Shown: positions 8,584 through 24,204, counted from the first letter of the stretch. The stretch: 31,388 nt of DNA from Paulinella micropora (GCA_009731375.1 BJOX01000024.1:817520-848907), one strand, 5' to 3'. A program made the numbers and translations. Notes: a model not told the origin generated them from the sequence alone.

Positions 8584-8700
8584 AAAGTAAAGTAGAGTAG
8601 AGTAGAGTAGAGTAGAGTAGAGTAAAGTAAAGTAAAGTAAAGTAAAGTAAAGTAACGTAACGTAAAGTAAAGTAAAGTAAAGTAAAGTAAAGTAAAGAAA
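8584..8700 (+). repeat. Pentanucleotide cassette P2
   Basis: Same order and orientation as P1, with six or so AGAGT units but only two AACGT units, ending in AAAGAAAGTAAGAAAG. The downstream signature starts at 8751. Confidence 0.9.
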
Positions 8701-8706
8701 GTAAGA

Positions 8707-8753
<47 letters not shown>

Positions 8754-8783
8754 TAAATAAGTAAGTGAGCAAGTCAGTAAGTC

Positions 8784-8821
<38 letters not shown>

Positions 8822-8899
8822 TAAAGTAAGTAAGTAAGTAAGTAAGTACGTACGTAAGTAAAGTAAGTAAAGTAAGTAAAGTAAGTAAGTAAAGTAAGT

Positions 8900-10050
<1,151 letters not shown>

Positions 10051-10138
10051 GTAAAGTAAGTAAGTATAAGTAAGTAAGTAAGTAAAGTAAGTAAGTAAGT
10101 AAGTAAGTAAAGTAAGTAAGTAAGTAAGCAAGTAAGTA

Positions 10139-10189
<51 letters not shown>

Positions 10190-10217
10190 GAAAGTAAGTA
10201 AGGAAAGTAAGTAAGGA

Positions 10218-10292
<75 letters not shown>

Positions 10293-10388
10293 GTAAGTAA
10301 AGTAAAAAAGTAAGTAAGTAAGTGAGTAAATAAGTAAGTAAGTAAGTAACAAGTTAGTAAGTAAGTAAGTAAGCAAGTTAAGTAAGAA

Positions 10389-10419
<31 letters not shown>

Positions 10420-10564
10420 TAAATAAGTAAACGAAATAAATCAATAAGCAAGTAAGTAAAGTACGAAAGTAAGTAAGTAAGTAAGTAAAGTAAGTAAGTA
10501 AGTAAGTAAAGTAAGTAAAGTAAGTAAGTAAGGAAGTAAGTAAGCAAGTAAAGTAAAGTAAAGA

Positions 10565-10683
<119 letters not shown>

Positions 10684-10713
10684 TAAATAAGTAAGTGAGC
10701 AAGTCAGTAAGTC

Positions 10714-10775
<62 letters not shown>

Positions 10776-10839
10776 GTAAGTAAGTAAGTAAGTAAGTAAG
10801 TACGTACGTAAGTAAGTAAAGTAAGTAAAGTAAGTAAGT

Positions 10840-11029
10840 AAAGTAAGTAAGTAAAGTAAGTAAGTAAAGTAAGTATAAGTAAGTAAAGTAAGTAAGTATA
10901 AGTAAGTAAGTAAGTAAAGTAAGTAAGTAAGTAAGTAAGTAAGGAAGTAAAGTAAGTAAGGAAGTAAGCAAGTAAGTAAAGTAAGTAAGTAAGTAAGTAA
11001 GGAAAGTAAGTAAGGAAAGTAAGTAAGGA

Positions 11030-11104
<75 letters not shown>

Positions 11105-11149
11105 GTACGTAAAGTACGTAAGTAAGTAAGTAAAGTAAGTAAAGTTAAA

Positions 11150-11203
<54 letters not shown>

Positions 11204-11250
11204 TAAGTAAGTAAGTAAGTAAGCAAGTAAAGTAAGAAAAGTAAGTAAGA

Positions 11251-11285
<35 letters not shown>

Positions 11286-11390
11286 TAAGTAAAGTAAATA
11301 AGTAAGTAAGCAAGTAAGTAAAGTAAGTAAGTAAGTAAGTAAAGTAAGTAAGTAAGTAAGTAAAGTAAGTAAAGTAAGTAATTAAGTAAT

Positions 11391-11438
<48 letters not shown>

Positions 11439-11474
11439 GTAAGTAAGTAAGTAAGTAAGCAAGTAAAGTAAGTA

Positions 11475-11515
<41 letters not shown>

Positions 11516-11608
11516 CGTAAGTAAATAAGTAAAGTAAATAAGTAAGTAAGCAAGTAAGTAAAGTACGTAAGTAAGCAAGTAAGTAAAGTAAGTAAGTAAG
11601 TAAGTAAA

Positions 11609-11648
<40 letters not shown>

Positions 11649-11697
11649 GAAAGTAAGTAAGGAAAGTAAGTAAGTAAGTAAGTAAGTAAAGTAAGTA

Positions 11698-11751
<54 letters not shown>

Positions 11752-11790
11752 TAAGTTAGTAAGTAAGTAAGTAAGCAAGTTAAGTAAGAA

Positions 11791-11829
<39 letters not shown>

Positions 11830-12113
11830 TAAATAAGTAAACTAAATAACTTAATAAGCAAGTAAGTAAAGTACGCAATTCAGTAAGTAAGTAAGTAAAG
11901 TAAGTACGTAAGTAAGTAAAGTAAGTAAAGTAAGTAAGTAAGGAAGTAAGTAAGTAAGTAAAGTAAAGTAAGTAAAGTAAGTAAGTAAAGTAAGTTAAGT
12001 AAAGTAAGTAAGTAAGTATAAGTAAGTAAAGTAAGTAAGTATAAGTAAGTAAGTAAGTAAAGTAAGTAAGTAAGCAAGTAAGTAAAGTAAGTAAGTAAGT
12101 AAGCAAGTAAGTA

Positions 12114-12149
<36 letters not shown>

Positions 12150-12209
12150 GAGTAAGTAAGTAAGTAAGGAAAGTAAGTAAGGAAAGTAAGTAAGGAAAGT
12201 AAGTAAGGA

Positions 12210-12256
<47 letters not shown>

Positions 12257-12292
12257 GTAAGTAAGTAAGTAAGTAAAGTAAGTAAAGTAAAA

Positions 12293-12342
<50 letters not shown>

Positions 12343-12381
12343 CAAGTTAGTAAGCAAGTAAGTAAGCAAGTTAAGTAAGAA

Positions 12382-12412
<31 letters not shown>

Positions 12413-12599
12413 TAAATAAGTAAACGAAATAAATCAATAAGCAAGTAAGTAAAGTACGCAAGTAAGTAAGTAAGTAAGTAAAGTAAGTAAGTAAGTAAGT
12501 AAAGTAAGTAAAGTAAGTAAGTAAAGTAAGTAAGTAAAGTAAGTAAGTAAAGTAAGTATAAGTAAGTAAAGTAAGTAAGTATAAGTAAGTAAGTAAGTA

Positions 12600-12634
<35 letters not shown>

Positions 12635-12712
12635 GTAAGTAAGGAAGTAAGCAAGTAAGTAAAGTAAGTAAGTAAGTAAGTAAGGAAAGTAAGTAAGGAA
12701 AGTAAGTAAGGA

Positions 12713-12787
<75 letters not shown>

Positions 12788-12832
12788 GTACGTAAAGTAC
12801 GTAAGTAAGTAAGTAAAGTAAGTAAAGTTAAA

Positions 12833-12886
<54 letters not shown>

Positions 12887-12933
12887 TAAGTAAGTAAGTA
12901 AGTAAGCAAGTAAAGTAAGAAAAGTAAGTAAGA

Positions 12934-12968
<35 letters not shown>

Positions 12969-13054
12969 TAAGTAAAGTAAATAAGTAAGTAAGCAAGTAA
13001 GTAAAGTAAGTAAGTAAGTAAGTAAAGTAAGTAAGTAAGTAAGTAAAGTAAGTA

Positions 13055-13070
<16 letters not shown>
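10840..13070. repeat. 1.69-kb offset duplication inside the array
   Basis: The doublet AAAGTACGTAAAGTACG followed by AAAGTTAAAAAG occurs at about 11103-11150 and 12783-12843, 1,693 bp apart. The related word ACGAAATAAATCAATAAG is at 10431 and 12424 (1,993 bp). This indicates a block of about 300 bp, containing a downstream signature at 10681, present in one copy only. Confidence 0.75.
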
Positions 13071-13104
<34 letters not shown>

Positions 13105-13155
13105 TAATAAGTAAGTAAGTAAGTAAGTAAGCAATTAAAGTAAGTAAAGTAAGTT

Positions 13156-13206
<51 letters not shown>

Positions 13207-13411
13207 CAGTAAGTAAGTAAGTAAGTAAATAAGTAAAGTAAATAAGTAAGTAAGCAAGTAAGTCAAGTACGTAAGTAAGTAAAGTAAGTAAGTAAAGTAA
13301 GTAAGTAAAGTAAGTAAAGTAAGTAAGTAAGCAAGTAAGTAAGTAAGTAAGTAAGCAAGTAAGTAAAGTACGTAAGTAAGTAAGTACGTAAGGAAAGTAA
13401 GTAAGGAAAAA

Positions 13412-13442
<31 letters not shown>

Positions 13443-13449
13443 GTAAGTA

Positions 13450-13496
<47 letters not shown>

Positions 13497-13574
13497 GTAA
13501 GTAAAGTAAATAAGTAAGTAAGCAAGTAAGTAAAGTACGTAAGTAAGTAAGTACGTAAGGTATGCAAGTAAGGA

Positions 13575-13619
<45 letters not shown>

Positions 13620-13621
<2 letters not shown>

Positions 13622-13725
13622 GTAAGTAAGTAAGTAAGTAAAGTAAGTAAAGTAAGTAAGTAAGTAAGTAAGCAAGTAAAGTAAGTAAAGTAAGTAAGTA
13701 AGTAAGTAAGCAAGTAAAGTAAGTA

Positions 13726-13757
<32 letters not shown>

Positions 13758-13785
13758 GAATAAGTAAGTAAAGTAAAGTAAAGTA

Positions 13786-13816
<31 letters not shown>

Positions 13817-13920
13817 GTAAGTAAGTAAGTAAGTAAAGTAAGTAAAGTAAGTAAGTAAGTAAGTAAGCAAGTAAAGTAAGTAAAGTAAGTAAGTAAGTAA
13901 GTAAGCAAGTAAAGTAAGTA

Positions 13921-13952
<32 letters not shown>

Positions 13953-13980
13953 GAATAAGTAAGTAAAGTAAAGTAAAGTA

Positions 13981-14011
<31 letters not shown>

Positions 14012-14115
14012 GTAAGTAAGTAAGTAAGTAAAGTAAGTAAAGTAAGTAAGTAAGTAAGTAAGCAAGTAAAGTAAGTAAAGTAAGTAAGTAAGTAAGTAAG
14101 CAAGTAAAGTAAGTA

Positions 14116-14130
<15 letters not shown>
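13620..14130. repeat. 195-bp tandem unit, about 2.5 copies
   Basis: GTGAATAAG followed by AAAGT repeats occurs at 13756 and 13951, 195 bp apart, inside a longer stretch with the same period. Because 195 is divisible by 3, the minus-strand translation shows a perfect 65-residue repeat, which could mislead gene finders. Confidence 0.85.
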
Positions 14131-14154
<24 letters not shown>

Positions 14155-14288
14155 TAAGTTAAGTAAATAAGTAAGTAAGCAAGTAAGTAAAGTACGTAAG
14201 TAAGTAAAGTAAGTAAGTAAGTAAGTAAAGTACGTAAGTAAGTAAGTACGTAAGGAAAGTAAGTAAGGAAAGTAAGTAAGTAAGTAAG

Positions 14289-14331
<43 letters not shown>

Positions 14332-14370
14332 TAAGTAAGTAAGTAAGTAAGTAAGCAAGTAAAGTAAGTA

Positions 14371-14401
<31 letters not shown>

Positions 14402-14646
14402 GTAAGTAAAGTAAGTAAGTAAGTAAGAAAAAGGTAAGTAAGTAAGTAAGTAAGTAAAGTGTAAGTAAGTAAGTAAGTAAATAAGTAAAGTAAATAAGTA
14501 AGTAAGCAAGTAAGTAAAGAACGTAAGTAAGTAAAGTAAGTAAGTAAAGTAAGTAAGTAAGTAAGAAAAGTAAGTAAAGTAAGTAAGTAAGTAAGTAAGT
14601 AAAGTAAGTAAGTAAGTATGTAAGGAAAGTAAGTAAGTAAGTAAGC

Positions 14647-14701
<55 letters not shown>

Positions 14702-14707
14702 GTAAGT

Positions 14708-14742
<35 letters not shown>

Positions 14743-14818
14743 TAAGTAAGTAAGTAAGTAAGCAAGTAAAGTAAGTAAAGTAAGTAAGTAAGTAAGTGAG
14801 TAAGCAAGTAAAGTAAAT

Positions 14819-14871
<53 letters not shown>

Positions 14872-14938
14872 CAGTAAGTAAGTAAAGTAAAAAAGTAATT
14901 AAGCAAGTAAGTGAACTACGTAAGTAAGTAAAAAAGTA

Positions 14939-14969
<31 letters not shown>

Positions 14970-15070
14970 GTAAGTAAAGTAAGTAAGTAAGTAAGTAAGC
15001 AAGTAAGTAAGGAAGTAAGTAAGTAAGTAAGTAAGTTAGTAAGTAAGTAAGCAAGCAAGTAAAGTAAGTA

Positions 15071-15106
<36 letters not shown>

Positions 15107-15217
15107 TAGTAAGTAAATAAGTAAAGTAAATAAGTAAGTAAGCAAGTAAGTAAACTACGTAAGTAAGTGAGTACGTAAGTAAGTAGTAAGTAAGTAAGTA
15201 GTAAGTAAGTAAGTAAG

Positions 15218-15340
15218 TAAAGTAAAGTAGAGTAGAGTGAGTAGAGTAGAGTAGAGTAAAGTAAAGTAAAGTAAAGTAAAGTAAAGGTAACGTAACGTAA
15301 AGTAACGTAAAGTAAAGTAAAGTAAAGTAAAGTAAAGTAA
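15218..15340 (+). repeat. Pentanucleotide cassette P3
   Basis: Same order as P1, with a one-base deletion giving GAGTGAGTAG (15235) and an AAAGG variant before the AACGT units. Both details help to identify its relatives; the GAGTGAGTAG form recurs in P7 and P8. Downstream signature at 15383. Confidence 0.9.
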
Positions 15341-15354
15341 GGAAGTAAGTAAGG

Positions 15355-15385
<31 letters not shown>

Positions 15386-15490
15386 TAAATAAGTAAGTGA
15401 GCAAGTCAGTAAGTCAGTAAGTAAGTAAAGTAAGTAAGTAAGTAAGTAAGTAGTGAGTAAATAAGTAGTAAGCAAGTAAGTAATTCAAGC

Positions 15491-15630
15491 AAAGTAGAGT
15501 AGAGTAGAGTAGAGTAAAGTAGAGTAAAGTAAAGTAAAGTAAAGTAAAGTAAAGTAAAGTAACGTAACGTAACGTAAAGTAAAGTAAAGTAAAGTAAATT
15601 AAAGTAAATTAAAGTAAGTAAAGTAAAGTA
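15491..15630 (+). repeat. Pentanucleotide cassette P4
   Basis: Same order, with one AAAGT unit inside the AGAGT run and AAATT variants at the end. It follows P3 within about 150 bp, so P3/P4 is a local duplication. The downstream signature is altered: AATAAATAAG is present at about 15689, but GTGAGC is missing. Confidence 0.85.
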
Positions 15631-15734
15631 AGTAAGTTAGTAAGTAAGGAAGGAAGGAAGGAAGTAAGTAAGTAAGTGAGTAAGTAAGTAAATAAATAAG
15701 TAAGTAAGTAAGTAAGTAAGTAAGTCAGTAAGTC

Positions 15735-15802
<68 letters not shown>

Positions 15803-15818
15803 GGGAAGTAAGTAAGTG

Positions 15819-15862
<44 letters not shown>

Positions 15863-16286
15863 GGTAAGTAGGTAAGTAGGTAAGTAAGTAAGTAAAGTAA
15901 GTAAAGTAAGTAAAGTAAGTAAAGTAAGTAAAGTAAGTAAGTAAGTAAAGTAAGTAAGTACGTAAGTAAGTAAAGTAAGTAAGTAAGTAAGTAAGTAAAG
16001 TAAGTAAGTAAGTAAGTAAGCAAAAAAGCAAGCAAGTAAGTAAGTAAGTAAGTAAGTAAAGTAAGTAAGTAAGTAAGTAAGTAAGCAAGTAAGTAAAGTA
16101 AGTAAAGTAAGTAAGTAAGTAAAGTAAGTAAAGTAAGTAAAGTAAGTAAAGTAAGTAAGTAAAGTAAGTAAGTAAAGTAAGTAAAGTAAGTAAAGTAAGT
16201 AAGTATAAGTAAGTAAAGTAAGTAAGTAAGTAAGTAAAGTAAGTAAAGTAAGTAAGCAAGTAAGCAAGTAAGCAAGTAAGTAAGTA

Positions 16287-16329
<43 letters not shown>

Positions 16330-16357
16330 GAAAGTAAGTAAGGAAAGTAAGTAAGGA

Positions 16358-16404
<47 letters not shown>

Positions 16405-16411
16405 GTAAGTA

Positions 16412-16445
<34 letters not shown>

Positions 16446-16618
16446 TAAGTAAGTAAGTAAGTAAGCAAGTAAAGTAAGAAAAGTAAAAGTAAGTAAGTAA
16501 GTAAGTAAGCAAGTAAGTAAGTAAGTAAGTAAATAAATAAGTAAGTAAGCAAGTAAGTAAAGTACGCAAGTAAGTGAGTAAGTAAGTAAAGTAAGTAAGT
16601 AAGTAAGTAGAGTAAGTA

Positions 16619-16656
<38 letters not shown>

Positions 16657-16657
16657 T

Positions 16658-16689
<32 letters not shown>

Positions 16690-16695
16690 CAAGTA

Positions 16696-16750
<55 letters not shown>

Positions 16751-17020
16751 TAAGTAAAGTAAATAAGTAAGTAAGCAAGTAAGTAAGGTACGTAAGTAAG
16801 TAAGTACGTAAGGAAAGTAAGTAAGAAAAGTAAGTAAGTAAGTAAGTAAGTTAGTAAGTAAGTAAAGTAAGTAAGTAAGTAAGTAAAGTAAGTAAAGCAA
16901 GATAGTAAGTAAGTAAGTAAGTAAGTAATTAAGTAAGTAAGTAAGTAATAAGTAAGTAAGTAAGCAAGTCAACAAGTTAAGTAAGTAAGTAAGTAAGTAA
17001 GTAAGCAAGTAAAGTAAGAA

Positions 17021-17083
<63 letters not shown>

Positions 17084-17260
17084 TAAGTAAAGTAAATAAG
17101 TAAGTAAGCAAGTAAGTAAAGTACGTAAGTAAAGTAAGTAAGTAAAGTAAGTAAGTAAGTAAGTAAAGTAAGTAAAGTAAGTAAGTAAGTTAGTAAGTAA
17201 AGTACGTAAGTAAGTAAGTAAGTAAGGAAAGTAAGTAAGGAAAGTAAGTAAAGTAAGTAG

Positions 17261-17317
<57 letters not shown>

Positions 17318-17386
17318 GTAAATAAGTAAGTAAGCAAGTAAGTAAAGTACGTAAGTAAGTAAGTACGTAAGGAAAGTAAGTAAGGA

Positions 17387-17429
<43 letters not shown>

Positions 17430-17460
17430 GTAAGTAAGTAAGTAAGTAAAGTAAGTAAAG

Positions 17461-17510
<50 letters not shown>

Positions 17511-17559
17511 GTAAGTAAAGTAAGTAAGTAAGTAAGTAAGTAAGCAAGTGAAGTAAGTA

Positions 17560-17592
<33 letters not shown>

Positions 17593-17702
17593 CGTAAGTA
17601 AGTAAATAAGTAAAGTAAATAAGTAAGTAAGCAAGTAAGTAAAGTACGTAAGTAAGTAAAGTAAGTAAGTAAAGTAAGTAAGTAAAGTAAATAAAGTAAG
17701 TA

Positions 17703-17757
<55 letters not shown>

Positions 17758-17897
17758 CAAGTAAGTAAGTACGTAAGTAAGTAAGTACGAAAGGAAAGTA
17801 AGTAAGGAAAGTAAGTAAGTAAGTAAGTAAGTAAGTAGTAAGTAAGTAGTAAGTAAGTAAGTAAGTAAAGTAAGTAAGTAAGTAAGTAAAGTAAGTA

Positions 17898-17952
<55 letters not shown>

Positions 17953-17986
17953 GTAAAGTAAAGTAAGTAAGCAAGTAAAGTAAGTA

Positions 17987-18057
<71 letters not shown>

Positions 18058-18209
18058 TAAGTAAAGTAAATAAGTAAGTAAGCAAGTAAGTAAAGTACGC
18101 AAGTAAGTAAGTAAGTAAAGTAAGTAAGTAATTAAATAAGCAAGTAAGTAAGTAAGTAAAGTAAGTAAGTAAGTAAGTAAGCAAGCAAGTAAAGTAAGTA
18201 AAGTAAGTA

Positions 18210-18280
<71 letters not shown>

Positions 18281-18421
18281 GTAAGTAAGCAAGTAAGTAA
18301 AGTACGTAAGTAAGTAAGTACGTAAGTAAGTAGTAAGTAAAGTAAGTAAAGTAAATAAGTAAGTAAGCAAGTAAGTAAAGTACGTAAGTAAAGTAAGTAA
18401 GTAAAGTAAGTAAAGTAAGTA

Positions 18422-18472
<51 letters not shown>

Positions 18473-18527
18473 CAAGTAAGTAAGTACGTAAGTAAGTAAG
18501 TACGAAAGGAAAGTAAGTAAGGAAAGC

Positions 18528-18570
<43 letters not shown>

Positions 18571-18601
18571 GTAAGTAAGTAAGTAAGTAAGTAAAGTAAG
18601 T

Positions 18602-18689
<88 letters not shown>

Positions 18690-18721
18690 GTAAAGTAAAG
18701 TAAAGTAAAGTAAAGTAAGTA

Positions 18722-18788
<67 letters not shown>

Positions 18789-18944
18789 TAAGTAAAGTAA
18801 ATAAGTAAGTAAGCAAGTAAGTGAACTACGTAAGTAAGTAAGCAAGTAAGTAAAGTAAGTAAGTAAGTAAATAAGCAAGTAAGTAAGTAAGTAAAGTAAG
18901 TAAGTAAGTAAGTAAGCAAGCAAGTAAAGTAAGTAAAGTAAGTA

Positions 18945-18995
<51 letters not shown>

Positions 18996-19079
18996 GTAAG
19001 TAAGCAAGTAAGTAAAGTACGTAAGTAAGTAAGTACGTAAGTAAGTAGTAAGTCAGTAAGTAGTAAGTAAGTAAGTTAG

Positions 19080-19201
19080 TAAAGTAAAGTAGAGTAGAGT
19101 AGAGTAGAGTAGAGTAGAGTAAAGTAAAGTAAAGTAAAGTAAAGTAAAGTAACGTAACGTAACGTAAAGTAACGTAAAGTAAAGTAAAGTAAAGTAAAGT
19201 A

Positions 19202-19205
<4 letters not shown>
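19080..19205 (+). repeat. Pentanucleotide cassette P5
   Basis: Counterpart of P1 in the segment duplicated 11.23 kb away. The upstream GTAGTAAGTCAG signature (19045) and downstream signature (19298) are both conserved. Confidence 0.9.
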
Positions 19206-19254
<49 letters not shown>

Positions 19255-19255
19255 G

Positions 19256-19300
<45 letters not shown>

Positions 19301-19430
19301 TAAATAAGTAAGTGAGCAAGTCAGTAAGTCAGTAAGTAAGTATGTAAGTAAGTAAGTAAAGTAAGTAAGTAAGTAAGTAAGTACGTACGTAAGTAAGTAA
19401 AGTAAGTAAAGTAAGTAAAGTAAGTAAGAA

Positions 19431-19469
<39 letters not shown>

Positions 19470-19537
19470 TAAGTAAAGTAAATAAGTAAGTAAGTAAGCA
19501 AGTAAGTAAGTAAGCAAGCAAGCAAGTAAAGTAAGTA

Positions 19538-19596
<59 letters not shown>

Positions 19597-19659
19597 GTAA
19601 GTAAAGTAAGTAAGTAAAGTACGTAAGTAAGTACGTAAGTAAGTAGTAAGTCAGTAAGT

Positions 19660-19701
<42 letters not shown>

Positions 19702-19724
19702 CAAGCAAGCAAGTAAAGTAAGTA

Positions 19725-19779
<55 letters not shown>

Positions 19780-19856
19780 CAAGTAAGTAAAGTACGTAAG
19801 TAAGTAAGTACGTAAGTAAGTAGTAAGTCAGTAAGTAGTAAGTAAGTAAGTAAGTA

Positions 19857-19990
19857 AAGTAAAGTAGAGTAGAGTAGAGTAGAGTAGAGTAGAGTAAAGT
19901 AAAGTAAAGTAAAGTAAAGTAAAGTAAAGTAAAGTAAAGTAACGTAACGTAACGTAAAGTAAAGTAAAGTAAAGTAAAGTAAAGTAAAGA
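19857..19990 (+). repeat. Pentanucleotide cassette P6
   Basis: Counterpart of P2 at an offset of about 11.27 kb, with three AACGT units and a longer AAAGT run. Downstream signature at 20051. Confidence 0.9.
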
Positions 19991-20053
<63 letters not shown>

Positions 20054-20297
20054 TAAATAAGTAAGTGAGCAAGTCAGTAAGTCAGTAAGTAAGTAAGTAA
20101 GTAAGTAAGTAAAGTAAGTAAGTAAGTAAGTAAGTACGTACGTAAGTAAGTAAAGTAAGTAAAGTAAGTAAAGTAAGTAAGTAAAGTAAGTAAATAAAGT
20201 AAGTATAAGTAAGTAAAGTAAGTAAGTATAAGTAAGTAAGTAAGTAAAGTAAGTAAGTAAAGTAAGTAAAGTAAGTAAGTAAGTAAGCAAGTAAGTA

Positions 20298-20348
<51 letters not shown>

Positions 20349-20376
20349 GAAAGTAAGTAAGGAAAGTAAGTAAGGA

Positions 20377-20427
<51 letters not shown>

Positions 20428-20443
20428 GTAAGTAAAGTAAGTA

Positions 20444-20481
<38 letters not shown>

Positions 20482-20519
20482 TAAGTTAGTAAGTAAGTAA
20501 GTAAGCAAGTTAAGTAAGA

Positions 20520-20567
<48 letters not shown>

Positions 20568-20852
20568 TAAATAAGTAAACTAAATAACTTAATAAGCAAG
20601 TAAGTAAAGTACGCAATTAAGTAAGTAAGTAAGCAAAGTAAGTACGTAAGTAAGTAAAGTAAGTAAAGTAAGTAAGTAAGGAAGTAAGTAAGTAAGTAAA
20701 GTAAAGTAAGTAAAGTAAGTAAGTAAAGTAAGTTAAGTAAAGTAAGTAAGTAAAGTAAGTATAAGTAAGTAAAGTAAGTAAGTATAAGTAAGTAAGTAAG
20801 TAAAGTAAGTAAGTAAGTAAGTAAGTAAAGTAAGTAAGTAAGCAAGTAAGTA

Positions 20853-20894
<42 letters not shown>

Positions 20895-20933
20895 CAAGTT
20901 AGTAAGTAAGTAAGTAAGCAAGTTAAGTAAGAA

Positions 20934-20964
<31 letters not shown>

Positions 20965-21032
20965 TAAATAAGTAAACTAAATAAATCAATAAGCAAGTAA
21001 GTAAAGTACGCAAGTAAGTAAGTAAGTAAGTA

Positions 21033-21063
<31 letters not shown>

Positions 21064-21108
21064 GTAAGTAAGCAAGGAAGTAAGTAAGCAAGTAAAGTAA
21101 AGTAAAGA

Positions 21109-21165
<57 letters not shown>

Positions 21166-21166
21166 C

Positions 21167-21207
<41 letters not shown>

Positions 21208-21237
21208 TAAATAAGTAAGTGAGCAAGTCAGTAAGTC

Positions 21238-21279
<42 letters not shown>

Positions 21280-21457
21280 GTAAGTAAGTAAGTAAGTAAG
21301 TACGTACGTAAGTAAGTAAAGTAAGTAAAGTAAGTAAGTAAAGTAAGTAAGTAAAGTAAGTATAAGTAAGTAAAGTAAGTAAGTATAAGTAAGTAAGTAA
21401 GTAAAGTAAGTAAGTAAGTAAGTAAGTAAAGTAAGTAAGGAAGTAAGCAAGTAAGTA

Positions 21458-21500
<43 letters not shown>

Positions 21501-21515
21501 GAAAGTAAGTAAGGA

Positions 21516-21594
<79 letters not shown>

Positions 21595-21634
21595 GTACGT
21601 AAGTAAGTAAGTAAAGTAAGTAAGTAAGTAAGTA

Positions 21635-21672
<38 letters not shown>

Positions 21673-21719
21673 TAAGTAAGTAAGTAAGTAAGCAAGTAAA
21701 GTAAGAAAAGTAAGTAAGA

Positions 21720-21758
<39 letters not shown>

Positions 21759-21947
21759 TAAGTAAAGTAAATAAGTAAGTAAGCAAGTGAGTAAAGTAAG
21801 TAAGTAAGTAAGTAAAGTAAGTAAGTAAGTAAGTAAAGTAAGTAAAGTAAGTAAGTAAGTAAGTAAGCAAGTAAGTAAGTAAGTAAGTAATAATAAGTAA
21901 GTAAGTAAGTAAGTAAGCAATTAAAGTAAGTAAAGTAAGTAAGTAAG

Positions 21948-22015
<68 letters not shown>

Positions 22016-22217
22016 CAGTAAGTAAGTAAGTAAGTAAATAAGTAAAGTAAATAAGTAAGTAAGCAAGTAAGTCAAGTACGTAAGTAAGTAAAGTAAGTAA
22101 GTAAAGTAAGTAAGTAAAGTAAGTAAAGTAAGTAAAGTAAGTAAGTAAGTAAGTAAGTAAGCAAGTAAGTAAAGTACGTATGTAAGTAAGTACGTAAGGA
22201 AAGTAAGTAAGGAAAAA

Positions 22218-22264
<47 letters not shown>

Positions 22265-22342
22265 GTAAGTAAAGTAAATAAGTAAGTAAGCAAGTAAGTA
22301 AAGTACGTAAGTAAGTAAGTACGTAAGGTATGTAAGTAAGGA

Positions 22343-22389
<47 letters not shown>

Positions 22390-22493
22390 GTAAGTAAGTA
22401 AGTAAGTAAAGTAAGTAAAGTAAGTAAGTAAGTAAGTAAGCAAGTAAAGTAAGTAAAGTAAGTAAGTAAGTAAGTAAGCAAGTAAAGTAAGTA

Positions 22494-22532
<39 letters not shown>

Positions 22533-22578
22533 TAGGTAAGTAAAGTACAGTAAAGTAAGTAAGTAAGTAAAGTAAGTA

Positions 22579-22629
<51 letters not shown>

Positions 22630-22729
22630 GTAAGTAAGTAAGTAAAGTAAGTAAAGTAAGTAAGTAAGTAAGTAAGCAAGTAAAGTAAGTAAAGTAAGTA
22701 AGTAAGTAAGTAAGCAAGTAAAGTAAGTA

Positions 22730-22768
<39 letters not shown>

Positions 22769-22814
22769 TAGGTAAGTAAAGTACAGTAAAGTAAGTAAGT
22801 AAGTAAAGTAAGTA

Positions 22815-22865
<51 letters not shown>

Positions 22866-22965
22866 GTAAGTAAGTAAGTAAAGTAAGTAAAGTAAGTAAG
22901 TAAGTAAGTAAGCAAGTAAAGTAAGTAAAGTAAGTAAGTAAGTAAGTAAGCAAGTAAAGTAAGTA

Positions 22966-22980
<15 letters not shown>
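22390..22980. repeat. 236-bp tandem unit
   Basis: AATAGGTAAG followed by AAAGTACAGTAAAG occurs at 22531 and 22767, 236 bp apart. This region corresponds to the 195-bp tandem region in the other copy of the 2.6-kb duplication, so the local unit changed after that duplication. Confidence 0.8.
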
Positions 22981-23024
<44 letters not shown>

Positions 23025-23194
23025 TAAGTAAAGTAAATAAGTAAGTAAGCAAGTAAGTAAAGTACGTAAGTAAGTAAAGTAAGTAAGTAAAGTAAGTAAG
23101 TAAGTAAGTAAAGTAAGTAAAGTAAGTAAGTAAGTAAGTAAGCAAGTAAGTAAAGTACGTAAGTAAGTAAGTACGTAAGGAAAAAAAGTAAGGA

Positions 23195-23257
<63 letters not shown>

Positions 23258-23425
23258 GTGTAAGTAAGTAAGTAAGTAAATAAGTAAAGTAAATAAGTAA
23301 GTAAGCAAGTAAGTAAAGAACGTAAGTAAGTAAATTAAGTAAGTAAAGTAAGTAAGTAAGTAAGAAAAGTAAGTAAAGTAAGTAAGTAAGTAAGTAAGTA
23401 AAGTAAGTAAGTAAGTACGTAAGGA

Positions 23426-23484
<59 letters not shown>

Positions 23485-23616
23485 GTAAGTAAGTAAGTAA
23501 GTAAAGTAAGTTAAGTAAGTAAAGTAAGTTAAGTAAGTAAGTAATAAGTAAGTAAGTAAGCAAGTAAAGTAAGTAAAGTAAGTAAGTAAGTAAGTAAGTA
23601 AGCAAGTAAAGTAAGT

Positions 23617-23672
<56 letters not shown>

Positions 23673-23848
23673 GTAAAAAAGTAAGTAAGCAAGTAAGTGA
23701 ACTACGTAAGTAAGTAAAAAAGTAAAGTAAGTAAGTAAGTAAGTAAAGTAAGTAAAGTAAGTAAGTAAGTAAGTAAGCAAGTAAGTAAGCAAGTAAGTAA
23801 GCAAGTAAGTAAGTTAGTTAGTAAGTAAGCAAGCAAGTAAAGTAAGTA

Positions 23849-23880
<32 letters not shown>

Positions 23881-23992
23881 TAGTAAGTAAAGTAAGTAAA
23901 GTAAATAAGTAAGTAAGCAAGTAAGTAAAGTACGTAAGTAAGTGAGTACGTAAGTAAGTGAGTACGTAAGTAAGTAGTAAGTAAGTAAGTAA

Positions 23993-24125
23993 GTAAAGTA
24001 AAGTAGAGTAGAGTGAGTAGAGTAGAGTAGAGTAAAGTAAAGTAAAGTAAAGTAAAGTAAAGTAAAGTAACGTAACGTAACGTAAAGTAAAGTAAAGTAA
24101 AGTAAAATAAAGTAAAGTAAAGTAA
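23993..24125 (+). repeat. Pentanucleotide cassette P7
   Basis: Carries the same GAGTGAGTAG deletion as P3 (at 24011, offset 8,776 bp) plus an AAAAT variant. Downstream signature at 24172. Confidence 0.9.
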
Positions 24126-24139
24126 GTAAGTAAGTAAGG

Positions 24140-24174
<35 letters not shown>

Positions 24175-24204
24175 TAAATAAGTAAGTGAGCAAGTCAGTA
24201 AGTC

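Larger units (their letters stand above)
12850..15420. repeat. Array segment duplicated at 21.65-24.2 kb (offset about 8.8 kb)
   Basis: Landmarks: GAAAAGTAAGTAAGAAAG 12919/21705, GTAATAATAAG 13101/21887, GGAAAAAAAG 13405/22211, GGTATG 13559/22327, AAAGTGTAAG 14457/23255, GTGAACTACG 14911/23697, GAGTGAGTAG 15235/24011, downstream signature 15383/24172. Offsets run 8,768-8,806. Confidence 0.82.
17900..20850. repeat. Second copy of the 2.9-kb array segment
   Basis: Partner of 6.7-9.6 kb, in the same orientation, with cassettes P5 and P6 matching P1 and P2. Confidence 0.8.
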